DNA of 33,324 nt from Opitutia bacterium (GCA_002713685.1 PATX01000002.1:1-33324), one strand, 5' to 3'. Positions 7,525 through 17,180 are shown, numbered from the stretch's first letter. The notes: generated from the letters alone by a model not told the origin. Made by a program: numbers and translations.

Positions 7525-8718
7525 TTAGAATCGTCCGGTAATTGAAGCAGAAATTATGTGTCGATTGAAATCAGATGCATTTCTAGAGATTGAATTTCCA
7601 TTATAAATAAATTGAGAAGTAAAGTTTTTCGATAACAATTTAGTAAGCGATGCATCAAGTCCAGTTTGAGTCGTTTCAAAAGAAAAACCATTCATCATAT
7701 AAACTTCTGTCAGTGAGTGGGATAGGCCAATGTTTGAGCGTAGCGTAGGACTTAAGGAATGGTTAATGCCATACCTAAAAAAGGTGGACAACTGTGAGTT
7801 GGCTGATGCGGTCGGTGAAAAACTTCTTGATAAATTAACATTAGAGGTGGTTTTAGAATTATGCTTTAGGTTGATATTTGCTGATGTTACCAAGGAGCTT
7901 CTGTCGTTCATCGAATTGTTTTGATAAGACAAATTAGAATAACCTACAGAGGCAGAACCATTTAATTTAGGTGATATTTCACCGTTTGTTCCAAGCGAAA
8001 AGCTATGAGAGATTGTGTTTCCTAGGCTTAAAGTAGAATTCGAAGTTTCAGTTTTTCGGTATGTGTGATTTAAGAAAAAATCTAATTTTGGAGAATATAT
8101 GTAAATAACATCTGAAGATATAGGTAAGGTCTCAAGATCTTGGTAGTCGTTATTGACTGCACCGGACTGATATTCTCTAACTTCGTAGCTTGTTCCAGTT
8201 CCGAACGCCAACTTGGCACTGTGATTATATCTCGCATTGAGACCTATATTAAAGAAGGTGTATGATACTAAGTCTCCTTCAATAAGATCTGTTCCAACTG
8301 ATTGGCCGAGATCAAAACTTGCAGAAAATCTAATCTTTGAATTAGTTGAAAAACGCTTTTGTAAGCTTTCATCAAAATCTAGATTAAAAGTAGTAACCGG
8401 AGTTAAATTACTTCTACTTTTATTAAAAAGGTGTTCAGAAATTCTAACTCCCGATGATGCACTAACTGAAAGTAAAGAAAAATCTTTTGAGTAGTGAAGT
8501 ATAGGATGTAATATCAAAATAACATCATCTCTATTTTTCAGATCACTATTTTTAGATTTGTTTTTGTTGAATTCTTCTTTCGATAATCCGAAAAGATTAG
8601 AGTCATAGGTGGTGGTGAGATTGGTTGAGAAATCCAAGCTTCCTACTTTACCCTTGATTAATGGATAGCCAATGGATTGAAAGACGATTATAAGAGTAGC
8701 AATTCTTTTCATGTACAT
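7525..8718 (-). CDS. Predicted outer-membrane beta-barrel protein of the exopolysaccharide locus
   Basis: The protein has an N-terminal signal peptide (about residues 1-22, M at 1 or 3). The rest alternates polar and hydrophobic residues in many short strands rich in Ser, Asn, Thr and Tyr. It ends in SASITGRF, and a C-terminal Phe is typical of barrels inserted by the BAM machinery. At 397 residues, about 14-18 strands are plausible. I recognise no named family with certainty; barrels of this kind often accompany wza/wzc in exopolysaccharide clusters. It is the first gene of the minus-strand operon and diverges from the polymerase/ligase gene across 35 bases. Confidence 0.72.
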   Translation of the reverse strand: MYMKRIATLIIVFQSIGYPLIKGKVGSLDFSTNLTTTYDSNLFGLSKEEFNKNKSKNSDLKNRDDVILILHPILHYSKDFSLLSVSASSGVRISEHLFNKSRSNLTPVTTFNLDFDESLQKRFSTNSKIRFSASFDLGQSVGTDLIEGDLVSYTFFNIGLNARYNHSAKLAFGTGTSYEVREYQSGAVNNDYQDLETLPISSDVIYIYSPKLDFFLNHTYRKTETSNSTLSLGNTISHSFSLGTNGEISPKLNGSASVGYSNLSYQNNSMNDRSSLVTSANINLKHNSKTTSNVNLSRSFSPTASANSQLSTFFRYGINHSLSPTLRSNIGLSHSLTEVYMMNGFSFETTQTGLDASLTKLLSKNFTSQFIYNGNSISRNASDFNRHIISASITGRF

Positions 8719-8753
8719 TTCGGTAATTATGTTTATCCAATTGGGCTAATAAT

Positions 8754-10292
8754 TTGAAATTTTTAATTACACTTGTTTTACTATTACCATGGCTTAGAGG
8801 AGGAAATCTTAGCGGAAATCCAAATTACATTGTATTTGGTGCAATAGCAATCTGCATATTGTACATAGCAGTAAGAAGTGAGGTTAAAGCAAAAAAATGG
8901 AAGTTATTTTCAGGAATTACTTTTTATATTTTTTTATGTATTTTGCTCTTATTTAATAATATTATAGTTTCAGAAAATAAGATTTCGAAAGCAGAATTTA
9001 CCAATATTGATTTAGATGCAAGCGACGAAAAAATTAATCATTTAAAAAAAATAGTTATCAATTATAATGATGAATTTAATCAAAATAAAGCAAATGCATT
9101 ATATTTATTGAATAATTCGATAAATGAAATTACATATAAATTTAATGAAATTAATGAGGCAGTAACTATAGTAGCAAATAAACTTATTGCAGATCAGTCT
9201 AATATTTACAGTCCTTTTATCCCAAATTCTATTTTATTAAGTAAAACCAATTTTATAGATTTTACTATAATTTATTTAAGTATATTCTTATTTTTATTTT
9301 TGAAAAGAGGGAAATACAATTTCAGATTATATTCAAAATTAATTTTAATCAATTGTGCTACTCTTTCAGTTATTGGTATATTGATGAAATTTGATGTGAT
9401 ATGGTTTTATGATATCGACAAAACATTGAATTTACTTGATATACCTGATTCAAGAAATTATTTTTCATCATTTGCCTATAAAAATCACTGGGCAGCATTT
9501 TGTATCCTTTGTATCGCTCATGGTATCGCTCTTTTTCTATCAAAATACAAGCGAAATGAGGATCTAAATAAAAAGACTTTATTTTTTTTCACACTAACAT
9601 CTTTTACTATAATTAGTACTTTTTTTGTTATTGGTTCAAGATCTTCGCTACTTGTTTTGATAATACTTTTTGTCTGTGTCTATATTCTTTTTTCAAGCCG
9701 TAAGAACATTTTAATAGTAGTAGGAATACTTTCGATAGCTTTGCTTTCAATGATCAAATCTGATCTATATAAAAGTAATGTTTTTATACAAACACATATG
9801 CAATTTGAGCACTTTAAAAATGGCAATTCACCACTCCGCTTACTATTATGGTCAGATTGTCTTAAGCTAATAAGCGATAAAACTTTTTTTGGTTATGGCA
9901 CTAATTCTTATAAGGTTCTAAATCCAATTTTTCATTCTCAGGCAACAGTTTCTTCACGGTATTTAGTAACTGAAAATGCTCATCATGAATTCACACCAGT
10001 TATTAAAACAGCTCATAGTGATTTATTGCAATCACTGGCTGAGTTTGGATTCATCACTTTTGCTTTAGTAATATTTCCTTTATGCTTTTACTTCTTACGT
10101 TTATTTACAACCTCAAGAAGTTACTATGTTAGGACACTTTGTATCGGTTGTCTGATGCACTTGGTTTATTCTATTATTGATCTCCCTAATAAATCACTAG
10201 CCAATTATATGTTATTTATTTTCACTCTGATTACCATTATATGTTATTCTAGAGTTTCAATGATCGCTCCAAGAGTTAAAATATCTTCTTGA
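8754..10292 (+). CDS. Wzy/WaaL-type O-antigen polymerase or ligase, multi-spanning membrane protein
   Basis: This is a 512-residue inner-membrane protein with about ten hydrophobic segments. Its large loop (about residues 355-425) holds the family hallmark ENAHHEFTPVIKTAHSDLLQ followed by AEFG; the conserved His and nearby Arg residues of Wzy_C/O-antigen ligase proteins act at the periplasmic face on lipid-linked sugars. The start is TTG at 8754, giving MKFLITLVLLLPWLRGG; no nearer ATG fits. A long polar insertion (about residues 75-145) separates early helices. Base composition is strikingly AT-rich compared with neighbours, which could mean transfer or loose constraint. It probably polymerises the polysaccharide exported by the divergent operon. 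Polymerase and ligase cannot be told apart from sequence. Confidence 0.82.
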   Translation: MKFLITLVLLLPWLRGGNLSGNPNYIVFGAIAICILYIAVRSEVKAKKWKLFSGITFYIFLCILLLFNNIIVSENKISKAEFTNIDLDASDEKINHLKKIVINYNDEFNQNKANALYLLNNSINEITYKFNEINEAVTIVANKLIADQSNIYSPFIPNSILLSKTNFIDFTIIYLSIFLFLFLKRGKYNFRLYSKLILINCATLSVIGILMKFDVIWFYDIDKTLNLLDIPDSRNYFSSFAYKNHWAAFCILCIAHGIALFLSKYKRNEDLNKKTLFFFTLTSFTIISTFFVIGSRSSLLVLIILFVCVYILFSSRKNILIVVGILSIALLSMIKSDLYKSNVFIQTHMQFEHFKNGNSPLRLLLWSDCLKLISDKTFFGYGTNSYKVLNPIFHSQATVSSRYLVTENAHHEFTPVIKTAHSDLLQSLAEFGFITFALVIFPLCFYFLRLFTTSRSYYVRTLCIGCLMHLVYSIIDLPNKSLANYMLFIFTLITIICYSRVSMIAPRVKISS

Positions 10293-10305
10293 ATTACCTC
10301 GGTGT

Positions 10306-12372
10306 ATGAGTGAAATTAAGATAATCATGCTCCGCCCTAATTTCTATCTATTGGTATGTATTAACCTTCTGTTAATATGTACCTCTTCGGTTTTTGGAAA
10401 TAACTCGCAGAGAAGATATTCCACCTCCTTTACCTCGTTTGATCAAAATCAATCAGTCAATGTAATTATTAATGATTCATTTATCAATGGTCAGTTCGAG
10501 TTAGGGTTTGAGGGCAACCTAACCAATTTTTATTCTGGGCTTGTACCAGATCAGTTATTATCTGCGTTAGATTATACTTTGCATGCCCTTCTAATCCTTA
10601 AAGACTCCAATGTAAATACAGCGAATCCTTTAAATGATTTAGAATTCTACAGTGCAGTTGATGATGTTCTCAGCAGTTTTATCGATTCAAGTCTCGCCTC
10701 AAATGCCTTAACACAAGATTTTCAAAACGATCTAACTAGCATTATGATAGAAAATTTTATTACTGATCCAGTCGGCGTAAGATTATTTCCTAACATTAGA
10801 GAAAATATGTCTAAATTATCTTCTTTGTATCTTCAATCTGTTGTGGAACAAAATGATTTTGATTTGGTTGAAGATGCAATATCCTCTCTTTTATATTCAA
10901 CCATTTCAATTTATGATAATCAAAACCCTAATAATATTGATTTTAATTCCACGAATTATACGCCAAGTATAATTCCAGTCGCAAGAGATGACCAAAATGA
11001 AACCGAATCCATGTTGTATGGAGGTGTTGAAGGGTTTTATAATTTTAATCCCTTGAAATCCAACCTAGTTGCTGCAACTTCTGAATCAATCTCAGAAATA
11101 TTTTTTGATAGTTATTTTTCTAACACGACTGTAGCGGATTCAAATTCAACTCAACTTTTTAATTTACTTTCGACAGCCTTTTACACTGGTATTTCCAATG
11201 CATCTGACGATTTGGGTAGGGAAGGAAATGAAGCATTTATTTATGAATTATTAAAGCAAACCTCTTCTCAGATAACTAGCGGTTCTACGATGCATCTTTT
11301 CACCAATAGTTCTTTTTTAGAATCAGGTATGTCTTTCACTTTGACTGAAGAACTTACTCATTCCCTTTCTAAAGTTGCGATTGAAACCTTCGCAACGGGC
11401 AATAACGATGAGCTAGATTATAATAAAATTTCAGAATCAATTGCTTTTGGATCATCTATGGGAGCGCAAAACGAAAAGGTACTTATGATTATTGGTGATT
11501 TCAATAGTAACCTTGCCAACACTCGTAAATTACTTTCCCAGTCTCTCGCTTATGGTTCATCTCAGGGGTCTTTAGTCGCACTTTCAAATCTTTCGCTTGT
11601 CGATCAGAATGTCGGTTGGGATCAAATTAAAGAAGTAGCTAGCCATGCAGCTAAAGGAACGATGATCGCTAATGTGGCCAATGCAATTTATTTTGGCGAA
11701 GAAACAGACCTTTTGCCCGTAATTAATTTTACCGCACAAGGCTCTACCTTTGGGGCTACCAGCACTCTTGAACTAAATAATATTGAGAAACCTCAGGGGA
11801 AGATTGAAGACTTGTCTGTAGAAGTAGCAAGGGCCAGTTCTCATGGCGCTTCTTTAGGTGCTGTTTTTTCTACTGTAGGTCTTAAAAGTTCTGATCCTGT
11901 GAATAAAGAGAATGATTCACCAAGTAATGATGCTGTTAAAGCAGTAACATACGGGTCTACTATAGGTGCTATATTGGGTGCATCCGAAAGTGGTAATGGA
12001 GATCCAGTGGTAGTACAACAAGCCGCCAAGCAGGGAGTTACCGAAGGATCGATCATTGGTGCCGGGTTTGCCACTGAATATCAAGAAGACTTTTTCGTTG
12101 ATAATGATTTTGAAGATGTTGAATTAGCTGCGAAGAAAAATCTTATTTCTACTATTAATTCTATGAATGCCGACGCATCACTAGAAGCTATGAATTCACT
12201 CGCAACTAAAAAGGTCAAAACTAGCAGTAGAGACATGCTTTTGTTGATTCGAAAGTTTAACATCAGTCCAAACACTACAAATCCTGCTACAATTTTTCAG
12301 AGACCAAACAGTAAACAAACAGGAAATGATTTTCCTTTCCCTGATAAGTTCCCGGCCGCGACGCCAATTTAA
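10306..12372 (+). CDS. Secreted repeat protein of the polysaccharide locus, unknown family (688 aa)
   Basis: A signal peptide is visible (about residues 9-31, ending SSVFG). M8 at 10327 is an alternative start that would remove a charged lead. The mature part is Asn/Ser-rich up to about residue 370. It then carries seven degenerate copies of a small-residue motif of the form A-x-G-S-x-x-G-A, at about residues 378, 413, 447, 475, 508, 547 and 573, spaced 27-37 residues apart. Examples are [28 protein letters not shown] and [13 protein letters not shown]. The tail (about 640-688) is Pro/Asn-rich. I know no family with this pattern. It follows the polymerase/ligase gene by 13 bases, so a role in polysaccharide export, anchoring or matrix is a guess from position. 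Confidence 0.7.
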   Translation: MSEIKIIMLRPNFYLLVCINLLLICTSSVFGNNSQRRYSTSFTSFDQNQSVNVIINDSFINGQFELGFEGNLTNFYSGLVPDQLLSALDYTLHALLILKDSNVNTANPLNDLEFYSAVDDVLSSFIDSSLASNALTQDFQNDLTSIMIENFITDPVGVRLFPNIRENMSKLSSLYLQSVVEQNDFDLVEDAISSLLYSTISIYDNQNPNNIDFNSTNYTPSIIPVARDDQNETESMLYGGVEGFYNFNPLKSNLVAATSESISEIFFDSYFSNTTVADSNSTQLFNLLSTAFYTGISNASDDLGREGNEAFIYELLKQTSSQITSGSTMHLFTNSSFLESGMSFTLTEELTHSLSKVAIETFATGNNDELDYNKISESIAFGSSMGAQNEKVLMIIGDFNSNLANTRKLLSQSLAYGSSQGSLVALSNLSLVDQNVGWDQIKEVASHAAKGTMIANVANAIYFGEETDLLPVINFTAQGSTFGATSTLELNNIEKPQGKIEDLSVEVARASSHGASLGAVFSTVGLKSSDPVNKENDSPSNDAVKAVTYGSTIGAILGASESGNGDPVVVQQAAKQGVTEGSIIGAGFATEYQEDFFVDNDFEDVELAAKKNLISTINSMNADASLEAMNSLATKKVKTSSRDMLLLIRKFNISPNTTNPATIFQRPNSKQTGNDFPFPDKFPAATPI

Positions 12373-12419
12373 AAGTTTCGCACTCGCTATTTTTAAAGTT
12401 TAGTTTTTTATGCTCTTCC

Positions 12420-13922
12420 ATGAGTAACAATTCTTCAGAAATAGGTTTGATAGGACTTGCAGTCATGGGGCAAAATCTAGCCCTAAATATAGCGGATCAT
12501 GGATTTAAAATTTCGGTTTTTAATCGTACATTTGAAAAGACATCCAAATTTCTCGAAGCCAATAGTGATGTAAAAAACCTATCTGGTTGTGAGGATATAA
12601 AAGGATTTGTGGCATCCCTGCAAAAACCACGAAAAATCATCATTATGGTGCAAGCTGGAAAAGCTACAGATGCAGTGATTGATTCTCTAATCCCGCTTCT
12701 CGACAATGGGGACATCATCATTGATGGAGGCAACGCCAAATGGACAGATACGATTGAACGTGAAAAAAAACTAAACCAAGAAAACTTACTTTTTGTTGGA
12801 TCCGGAGTTAGCGGAGGAGAAGAAGGGGCAAGATTTGGTCCATCTCTCATGCCTGGATGCTCAGTTGACGCGTGGAATGCAATCAAAGATATTTGGCTTT
12901 CCATTTCCGCTAAAGTTGACCCTGAAAATGGTAAGCCTATCGAAGGGGCAACTCCTGGAAATCCTGTTACCGGCGGAGTTCCTTGTGCTTCCTATATTGG
13001 CTCGGACGGGGCAGGTCATTATGTAAAAATGGTTCACAACGGTATTGAATACGGAGATATGCAGATGATTTGTGAAGCTTATCACATTCTTTCCGCTATC
13101 GGTGGTATTGAGCCACAGGAAATTGGTGAGATTTTTGAAAATTGGAACCATGGTATCCTAGACTCCTTTCTGGTCGAAATTACTGCAGATATTCTAAAGC
13201 AAGAAGACTCTAAAACTGGAAAACCTTTCGTGGATATTGTTCTAGACGCGGCAGGTCAGAAAGGGACAGGTAAATGGACATCTGTCAATGCACTAGACAT
13301 GGGAGTGCCTGCACCTACAGTGGCGGAAGCGGTTTTTGCTCGTTGCTTGAGTGCTGTTAAAGAAGAAAGAGTCAATGCAACAAAATTTCTCCCCTTTAGC
13401 GGTTCTGTAATTCCAGCTGAAGACCGATCGGAGCTAATCGAAGCCGTGAGAGATGCCTTGTATTGTTCTAAAATCTGCTCTTATGCACAAGGTTTTCAAT
13501 TGATGCGAGAAGCCCAAAAAGAATATAATTGGGATTTAAATTTTGGAGAAATTGCTCAGATTTGGAGGGGCGGGTGTATCATCCGTGCAGCTTTTCTTCA
13601 AAAGATAACCGAAGCCTATGAAAAGGAGTCAAATCTACCCAACTTACTTCTGGATAAATACTTTAGTGATTGTATTGAAATGTACCAATCTAATTGGCGC
13701 AAAGTTGTTTGCTTAGCCACAAATAATGGTATTCCTATTCCCACCTTTTCATCGGCTTTGTCCTACTATGACGGATACCGATCTGCTCGCTTACCACAAA
13801 ATCTTTTACAAGCACAGCGGGACTATTTTGGTGCCCATACCTATGAAAGAGTAGATTCTCCAAGAGGAAAATTCTTTCATTTAGATTGGTTACATCCAGA
13901 TCGACCTGAAGTTGAAGCTTAA
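12420..13922 (+). CDS. gnd: 6-phosphogluconate dehydrogenase, decarboxylating
   Basis: This oxidative pentose phosphate enzyme converts 6-phosphogluconate to ribulose-5-phosphate and CO2 with reduction of NADP (or NAD). The N-terminal Rossmann motif is [12 protein letters not shown] (residues 12-23). The catalytic segment is [14 protein letters not shown], with K203, H206 and N207 in the positions of E. coli K183, H186 and N187. [13 protein letters not shown] follows in the helical domain. At 500 residues it is about 30 longer than E. coli Gnd, partly from an insertion around residues 166-188 ([19 protein letters not shown]) just before the YIG[10 protein letters not shown] block. It lies 47 bases after the repeat protein gene, and its stop abuts the convergent gmk stop. 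Confidence 0.95.
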   Translation: MSNNSSEIGLIGLAVMGQNLALNIADHGFKISVFNRTFEKTSKFLEANSDVKNLSGCEDIKGFVASLQKPRKIIIMVQAGKATDAVIDSLIPLLDNGDIIIDGGNAKWTDTIEREKKLNQENLLFVGSGVSGGEEGARFGPSLMPGCSVDAWNAIKDIWLSISAKVDPENGKPIEGATPGNPVTGGVPCASYIGSDGAGHYVKMVHNGIEYGDMQMICEAYHILSAIGGIEPQEIGEIFENWNHGILDSFLVEITADILKQEDSKTGKPFVDIVLDAAGQKGTGKWTSVNALDMGVPAPTVAEAVFARCLSAVKEERVNATKFLPFSGSVIPAEDRSELIEAVRDALYCSKICSYAQGFQLMREAQKEYNWDLNFGEIAQIWRGGCIIRAAFLQKITEAYEKESNLPNLLLDKYFSDCIEMYQSNWRKVVCLATNNGIPIPTFSSALSYYDGYRSARLPQNLLQAQRDYFGAHTYERVDSPRGKFFHLDWLHPDRPEVEA

Positions 13923-14510
13923 TCAACCCAATAAGCCCAAATATCTAAGAAATATTTTTTTGACTGTTTCATAATCATTTTCTCTATCCTTGGAGATGAT
14001 TATGTAGTCAAAGCTGTCAGCCAAAGTTAACTCTTTTTTTGCAGTTTCAAGTCTGGTTTCAATGTCAGACTTTGTATCAGTTGCCCTCTGAGAAAGTCTT
14101 ATTTTTAAGACCTCCAAGTTGTTGGGCTTTAAAAAAATTGTAATTATTTTTCCTTTGAAATTCTTATCTTTATAAATCTCCTTATGTAAGCTCCTTGCCC
14201 CTTTAACATCAATGTTGATTAAAATATCCTGCTTTTTTTCAATTTTATCAAATACAGTTTTTTTGCGAGTTCCATAATAATTTCCATGGATTATTTCATT
14301 CTCTAGAAAGGCTTCATTTTCTAAAAGTTCATGGAATTGTTTAACGCTTGTAAAAAAGTAATCCTCTCCTTCTTTCTCACCATCTCTGGGTTTCCTCGTA
14401 GTAGTTGTGACCACGCGGCTTATATTAGAACCAAATTCTTGAAGTAACCGGTTACAGACAGTTGTCTTACCAACACCAGCAGGGCCGGAAATAACCAGAA
14501 TAAGGGGCAT
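13923..14510 (-). CDS. gmk: Guanylate kinase
   Basis: The enzyme phosphorylates GMP to GDP. The P-loop is GPAGVGKTTVCNRL, near the N-terminus. Next comes the GMP-binding region with TTRKPRDGEKEGEDYFF, then the LINIDVKGA block and the IFLKPNNLEVLKIRL lid region. I chose the ATG at 14510, giving MPLILVISGPAGVGK and 195 residues, which is the usual length. An upstream in-frame ATG at 14570 would add 20 residues lying inside the preceding gene and not conserved in the family. The start comes 1 base after the membrane-protein stop. It is the last gene of a minus-strand run with HAD phosphatase and miaB. Confidence 0.93.
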   Translation of the reverse strand: MPLILVISGPAGVGKTTVCNRLLQEFGSNISRVVTTTTRKPRDGEKEGEDYFFTSVKQFHELLENEAFLENEIIHGNYYGTRKKTVFDKIEKKQDILINIDVKGARSLHKEIYKDKNFKGKIITIFLKPNNLEVLKIRLSQRATDTKSDIETRLETAKKELTLADSFDYIIISKDRENDYETVKKIFLRYLGLLG

Positions 14511-14511
14511 C

Positions 14512-15051
14512 TTAGAGGGTAAATGAAACTGCCAACGTAGTAAACCCGGCAATAGAAAAACTAAGGGCAACTAATTTCACTCTGTAATCGCGTTTATCTA
14601 GCCAAATGAAAAAATCTCTAAATCGAAAGGGCCATGCACCGAAATACAATGCGGCAACAATTATAACATAAGTAATCGTCACCAATAGTAGCCTACCAGG
14701 AGAATCTTGTAACCATGCCGAATCCAGTACCTCCCGTGCGTAAAATAAGCAAATAATGGATAATGACCGAACGGCTAAAAAGTCTTTAACTAGTGCGAAA
14801 GATCCAAAATATATAAATACGGCAACAAGACCAATAATCAGTTTATAATTACCAAAATCTGCGTCCGATAGATTTTGTACATAACGAAACAGGAACCAGC
14901 CGAGGGAAATGGTCATTAAAAAGACCGCGATTCTATTTGATCTGGCGAAAACAAGCATAGCAGAACAAACCCTTTGCTGTTTTAGCCAAGCAAGCATGCC
15001 GACTGTTGCGAGAATGATGGATGTTAAAATCGAAAATTGAAATAAATTCAT
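14512..15051 (-). CDS. Multi-spanning membrane protein of unknown function (179 aa)
   Basis: The protein has about five hydrophobic segments (near residues 5-20, 40-57, 68-88, 120-140 and 158-177) joined by short charged loops, so it is an integral inner-membrane protein. I recognise no family or catalytic motif. It sits between miaB (9 bases upstream) and gmk (1 base downstream), almost certainly in the same transcript. Neither neighbour suggests a function. Confidence 0.7.
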   Translation of the reverse strand: MNLFQFSILTSIILATVGMLAWLKQQRVCSAMLVFARSNRIAVFLMTISLGWFLFRYVQNLSDADFGNYKLIIGLVAVFIYFGSFALVKDFLAVRSLSIICLFYAREVLDSAWLQDSPGRLLLVTITYVIIVAALYFGAWPFRFRDFFIWLDKRDYRVKLVALSFSIAGFTTLAVSFTL

Positions 15052-15060
15052 AATTGTGGC

Positions 15061-16404
15061 TTAGACTAAAGAACCTTTGAGGATTGTACTAGAAGCTTCA
15101 TTGATTTGGACTGGCACCATTTGCCCAATCAAATCTCGCACTGCTGGGAAAATTACTTTTCGATAACATCTTGTTCGTCCCATTAGGTCTCCCCTCCCCT
15201 TCCGAGCTTGTGATTCCACCAGAACTTCCATGATTTTATTAATTTTCTTCAAATTTGATTCCTCGGATTGTCTATCTAGAATCCCAAGCAGAGTCTGATT
15301 TCTTTCCTCTTTGATTTCCTGAGGAATTTTATCAGGAAATTGTGCAGCTGGTGTCCCGGACCTCTCGCTGTACTTAAAAATAAACGCCATTTCGAAGGCA
15401 GCTTCTTTAAACGCTGAAATAGTTTCCTGAAATTCCGCTTCTGTTTCACCGGGATATCCAACAATTACATCCGTACTAATCCTCATGTTTTGATTTACAG
15501 AACGAAGTGAGGAGACGAGTTGTAAGAATTTTTCCCTACTATATGGTCTATTCATAGACTTGAGCATTCTATTTGAACCGCTTTGCATGGGAAGATGGGC
15601 ATAATCACAAATCTTTGGTAAATCCACATATGCTTCGATTAAGTCAGGTCCAAATGATGTGGGGTGAGGAGATGTGAACCGAATTCTTTCAATTCCTTCA
15701 ATTTCATGAATCTTATTTAGAAGTTGAACGAATGGTGATTTCCCTCCAACTCTTGAAAACACCCCTCTACCATATGCATTAACAATTTGACCAAGAAGTG
15801 TGACTTCACGTACTCCGCGGTCTCGTAAAATTTTAATTTCATCGCAGATTTCATCCATCTCACGATATCTCTCACTGCCCCTGGTCTTGGGAACAATGCA
15901 AAATGAGCAGTTCATGTTACATCCCTGCATAATAGAAACAAAAGCAGAAACTTTGTTGAGTTCAGAACTTACATGCTGATTAATCTTATGTTGCGAGCCC
16001 TCCTCTTCTTCGAGATCAATTACACTGGAAAAATCTCCCTTTGAATTTTTAGTTAAAATTTCGTCTAAATACTCAGAAATCCTGTGAAACTTTTGGGTCC
16101 CAACGATTAAATTAACCCCTTGGACTTCATGAAGAAGATCACTGCCCCGATTTTGGGCCATGCATCCGAGAATTCCAAGGGTTATCTGATGGTTTTTTTT
16201 TCTTTTTGAAAGCAAATTGTTCGCTTTACCTATGGCTTTTTTCTCGGCCTGCTCTCTTACGCTACATGTGTTTAATAAAACGATATCTGCACCTGACTCG
16301 TTACTTACTAATTCGTAGCCATTTTGAACAAGATCATGAGCAACTAGCTCAGAATCTCTTTCATTCATTTGGCAACCATAGGTTTTAATAAACACCCTCT
16401 TCAT
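15061..16404 (-). CDS. miaB: tRNA-2-methylthio-N6-dimethylallyladenosine synthase
   Basis: This radical-SAM methylthiotransferase modifies A37 of tRNAs reading UNN codons. The N-terminal UPF0004 domain begins KTYGCQMNERDSELV, with the first of three cysteines for the auxiliary cluster; others are in NTCSVREQAEKKAIG and ILGCMAQ. The radical-SAM cluster is GCNMNCSFCIVPKTRG (CxxxCxxC, about residues 161-168). A TRAM domain follows at the end (about 385-445). The 447 residues are normal. The start of the pattern, CQMNERDSE, favours MiaB over RimO or MtaB. It begins 33 bases after the HAD gene stop and is followed after 9 bases by the membrane protein. Confidence 0.95.
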   Translation of the reverse strand: MKRVFIKTYGCQMNERDSELVAHDLVQNGYELVSNESGADIVLLNTCSVREQAEKKAIGKANNLLSKRKKNHQITLGILGCMAQNRGSDLLHEVQGVNLIVGTQKFHRISEYLDEILTKNSKGDFSSVIDLEEEEGSQHKINQHVSSELNKVSAFVSIMQGCNMNCSFCIVPKTRGSERYREMDEICDEIKILRDRGVREVTLLGQIVNAYGRGVFSRVGGKSPFVQLLNKIHEIEGIERIRFTSPHPTSFGPDLIEAYVDLPKICDYAHLPMQSGSNRMLKSMNRPYSREKFLQLVSSLRSVNQNMRISTDVIVGYPGETEAEFQETISAFKEAAFEMAFIFKYSERSGTPAAQFPDKIPQEIKEERNQTLLGILDRQSEESNLKKINKIMEVLVESQARKGRGDLMGRTRCYRKVIFPAVRDLIGQMVPVQINEASSTILKGSLV

Positions 16405-16437
16405 GTCCCAATGTTTCTAAAGTATTGCCTAGACTGG

Positions 16438-17079
16438 TCAATGTTGAAGGTATCGAGCCACTTCCATTAAGTCGTTTATTATTTGGACTGGAAATTCAGA
16501 TAATTGATTTTCAGAATTATGACCTTGGCTATATAAAAGGGCACTGCATCCGATTTCATTAGCTACTTGAAGGTCATGTATCGTATCACCCACGAGCAAA
16601 ATTTCCTCAGGCTTTAAATCAGAATCAGTAATAAATCTTTTGCCTAATTCTATCTTTCCTTCAGCTTTAACATTGTCTGTACCCAGAACTTGATAAAAAA
16701 AAGATCCTAAGTTGAAGTGATCAACGAATAGTTCAACATCTGATTGATTGCCGGCACTTAAAATCGATTGCCTTAAACCATGTCTTTGGATCAGTTCTAA
16801 AATCTCCAAGACCCTCGTCTGAAGCTTGCAGCCTTTCCATTTAAGTCGATATTCCGAAATAAAACATAGTGAAATCTCATCAAACTTTTCGCCGCTAGAA
16901 GGGAGAGAAATGCTTTTATAGAAGGCCGATACAGGAAATGAGAAATTATTCCGATAATATTCAATTGAAATCGAAGGTTGGTCTTGGAGACATAAAATCT
17001 TATTCAGTATGTCCACACACAGAGAGGTATCATTAATCAAGGTACCATTCCAGTCCCAGACAATTTCCTTAATTTTCAA
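16438..17079 (-). CDS. HAD-superfamily hydrolase, phosphoglycolate phosphatase-like
   Basis: Motif I is VWDWNGTLIND (nucleophile D9). The usual second Asp of DxD is Asn here, a variant I recall as common in the WDWNGT subgroup. Motif II is ILSAGNQS (about residues 113-120), a Lys stands in the KAEGKIE segment, and motif IV is LLVGDTIHDLQVANEIG (about 167-183) with the acidic pair. A helical cap (about 20-80) fits a C1-type HAD such as Gph. The start is TTG at 17079; no better start is present. It is the first gene of the HAD-miaB-membrane protein-gmk run and diverges from recA across 101 bases. The substrate is unknown. Confidence 0.85.
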   Translation of the reverse strand: MKIKEIVWDWNGTLINDTSLCVDILNKILCLQDQPSISIEYYRNNFSFPVSAFYKSISLPSSGEKFDEISLCFISEYRLKWKGCKLQTRVLEILELIQRHGLRQSILSAGNQSDVELFVDHFNLGSFFYQVLGTDNVKAEGKIELGKRFITDSDLKPEEILLVGDTIHDLQVANEIGCSALLYSQGHNSENQLSEFPVQIINDLMEVARYLQH

Positions 17080-17106
17080 GAAGTTAGAAGTAAATAAAGT
17101 TTAAAA

Positions 17107-17137
17107 TTGTTTTGTTATTAAAAAAAATACAAAACAA
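17107..17137. promoter_or_regulatory. Inverted repeat upstream of recA (candidate operator)
   Basis: Perfect 9-bp arms TTGTTTTGT (17107-17115) and ACAAAACAA (17129-17137) flank a 13-base A/T spacer. It lies in the divergent gap between the HAD gene and recA, 43 bases before the recA ATG. A damage-response repressor site is one possibility. It is not the classical LexA box of E. coli or B. subtilis, and AT-rich palindromes also arise by chance. Confidence 0.4.
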
Positions 17138-17180
17138 CTTGAAAGGAAGCGTAAACCTCACAATCTATTAGGTATTAAAT

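Noticed and set aside
12497-12904. 135-codon open frame antisense to gnd
   Set aside because: It lies wholly within a strongly conserved gene, has no recognisable domain, and is the usual shadow of a coding strand.
14511-14570. Longer gmk beginning at 14570
   Set aside because: The added 20 residues fall inside the upstream membrane-protein gene. Starting at 14510 puts the P-loop at the normal distance from the N-terminus.
16438-17079. HAD gene as an inactive relic because motif I is DWN and not DxD
   Set aside because: The frame is intact, the other HAD motifs are present, and WDWNGT is a recurring variant in this superfamily.
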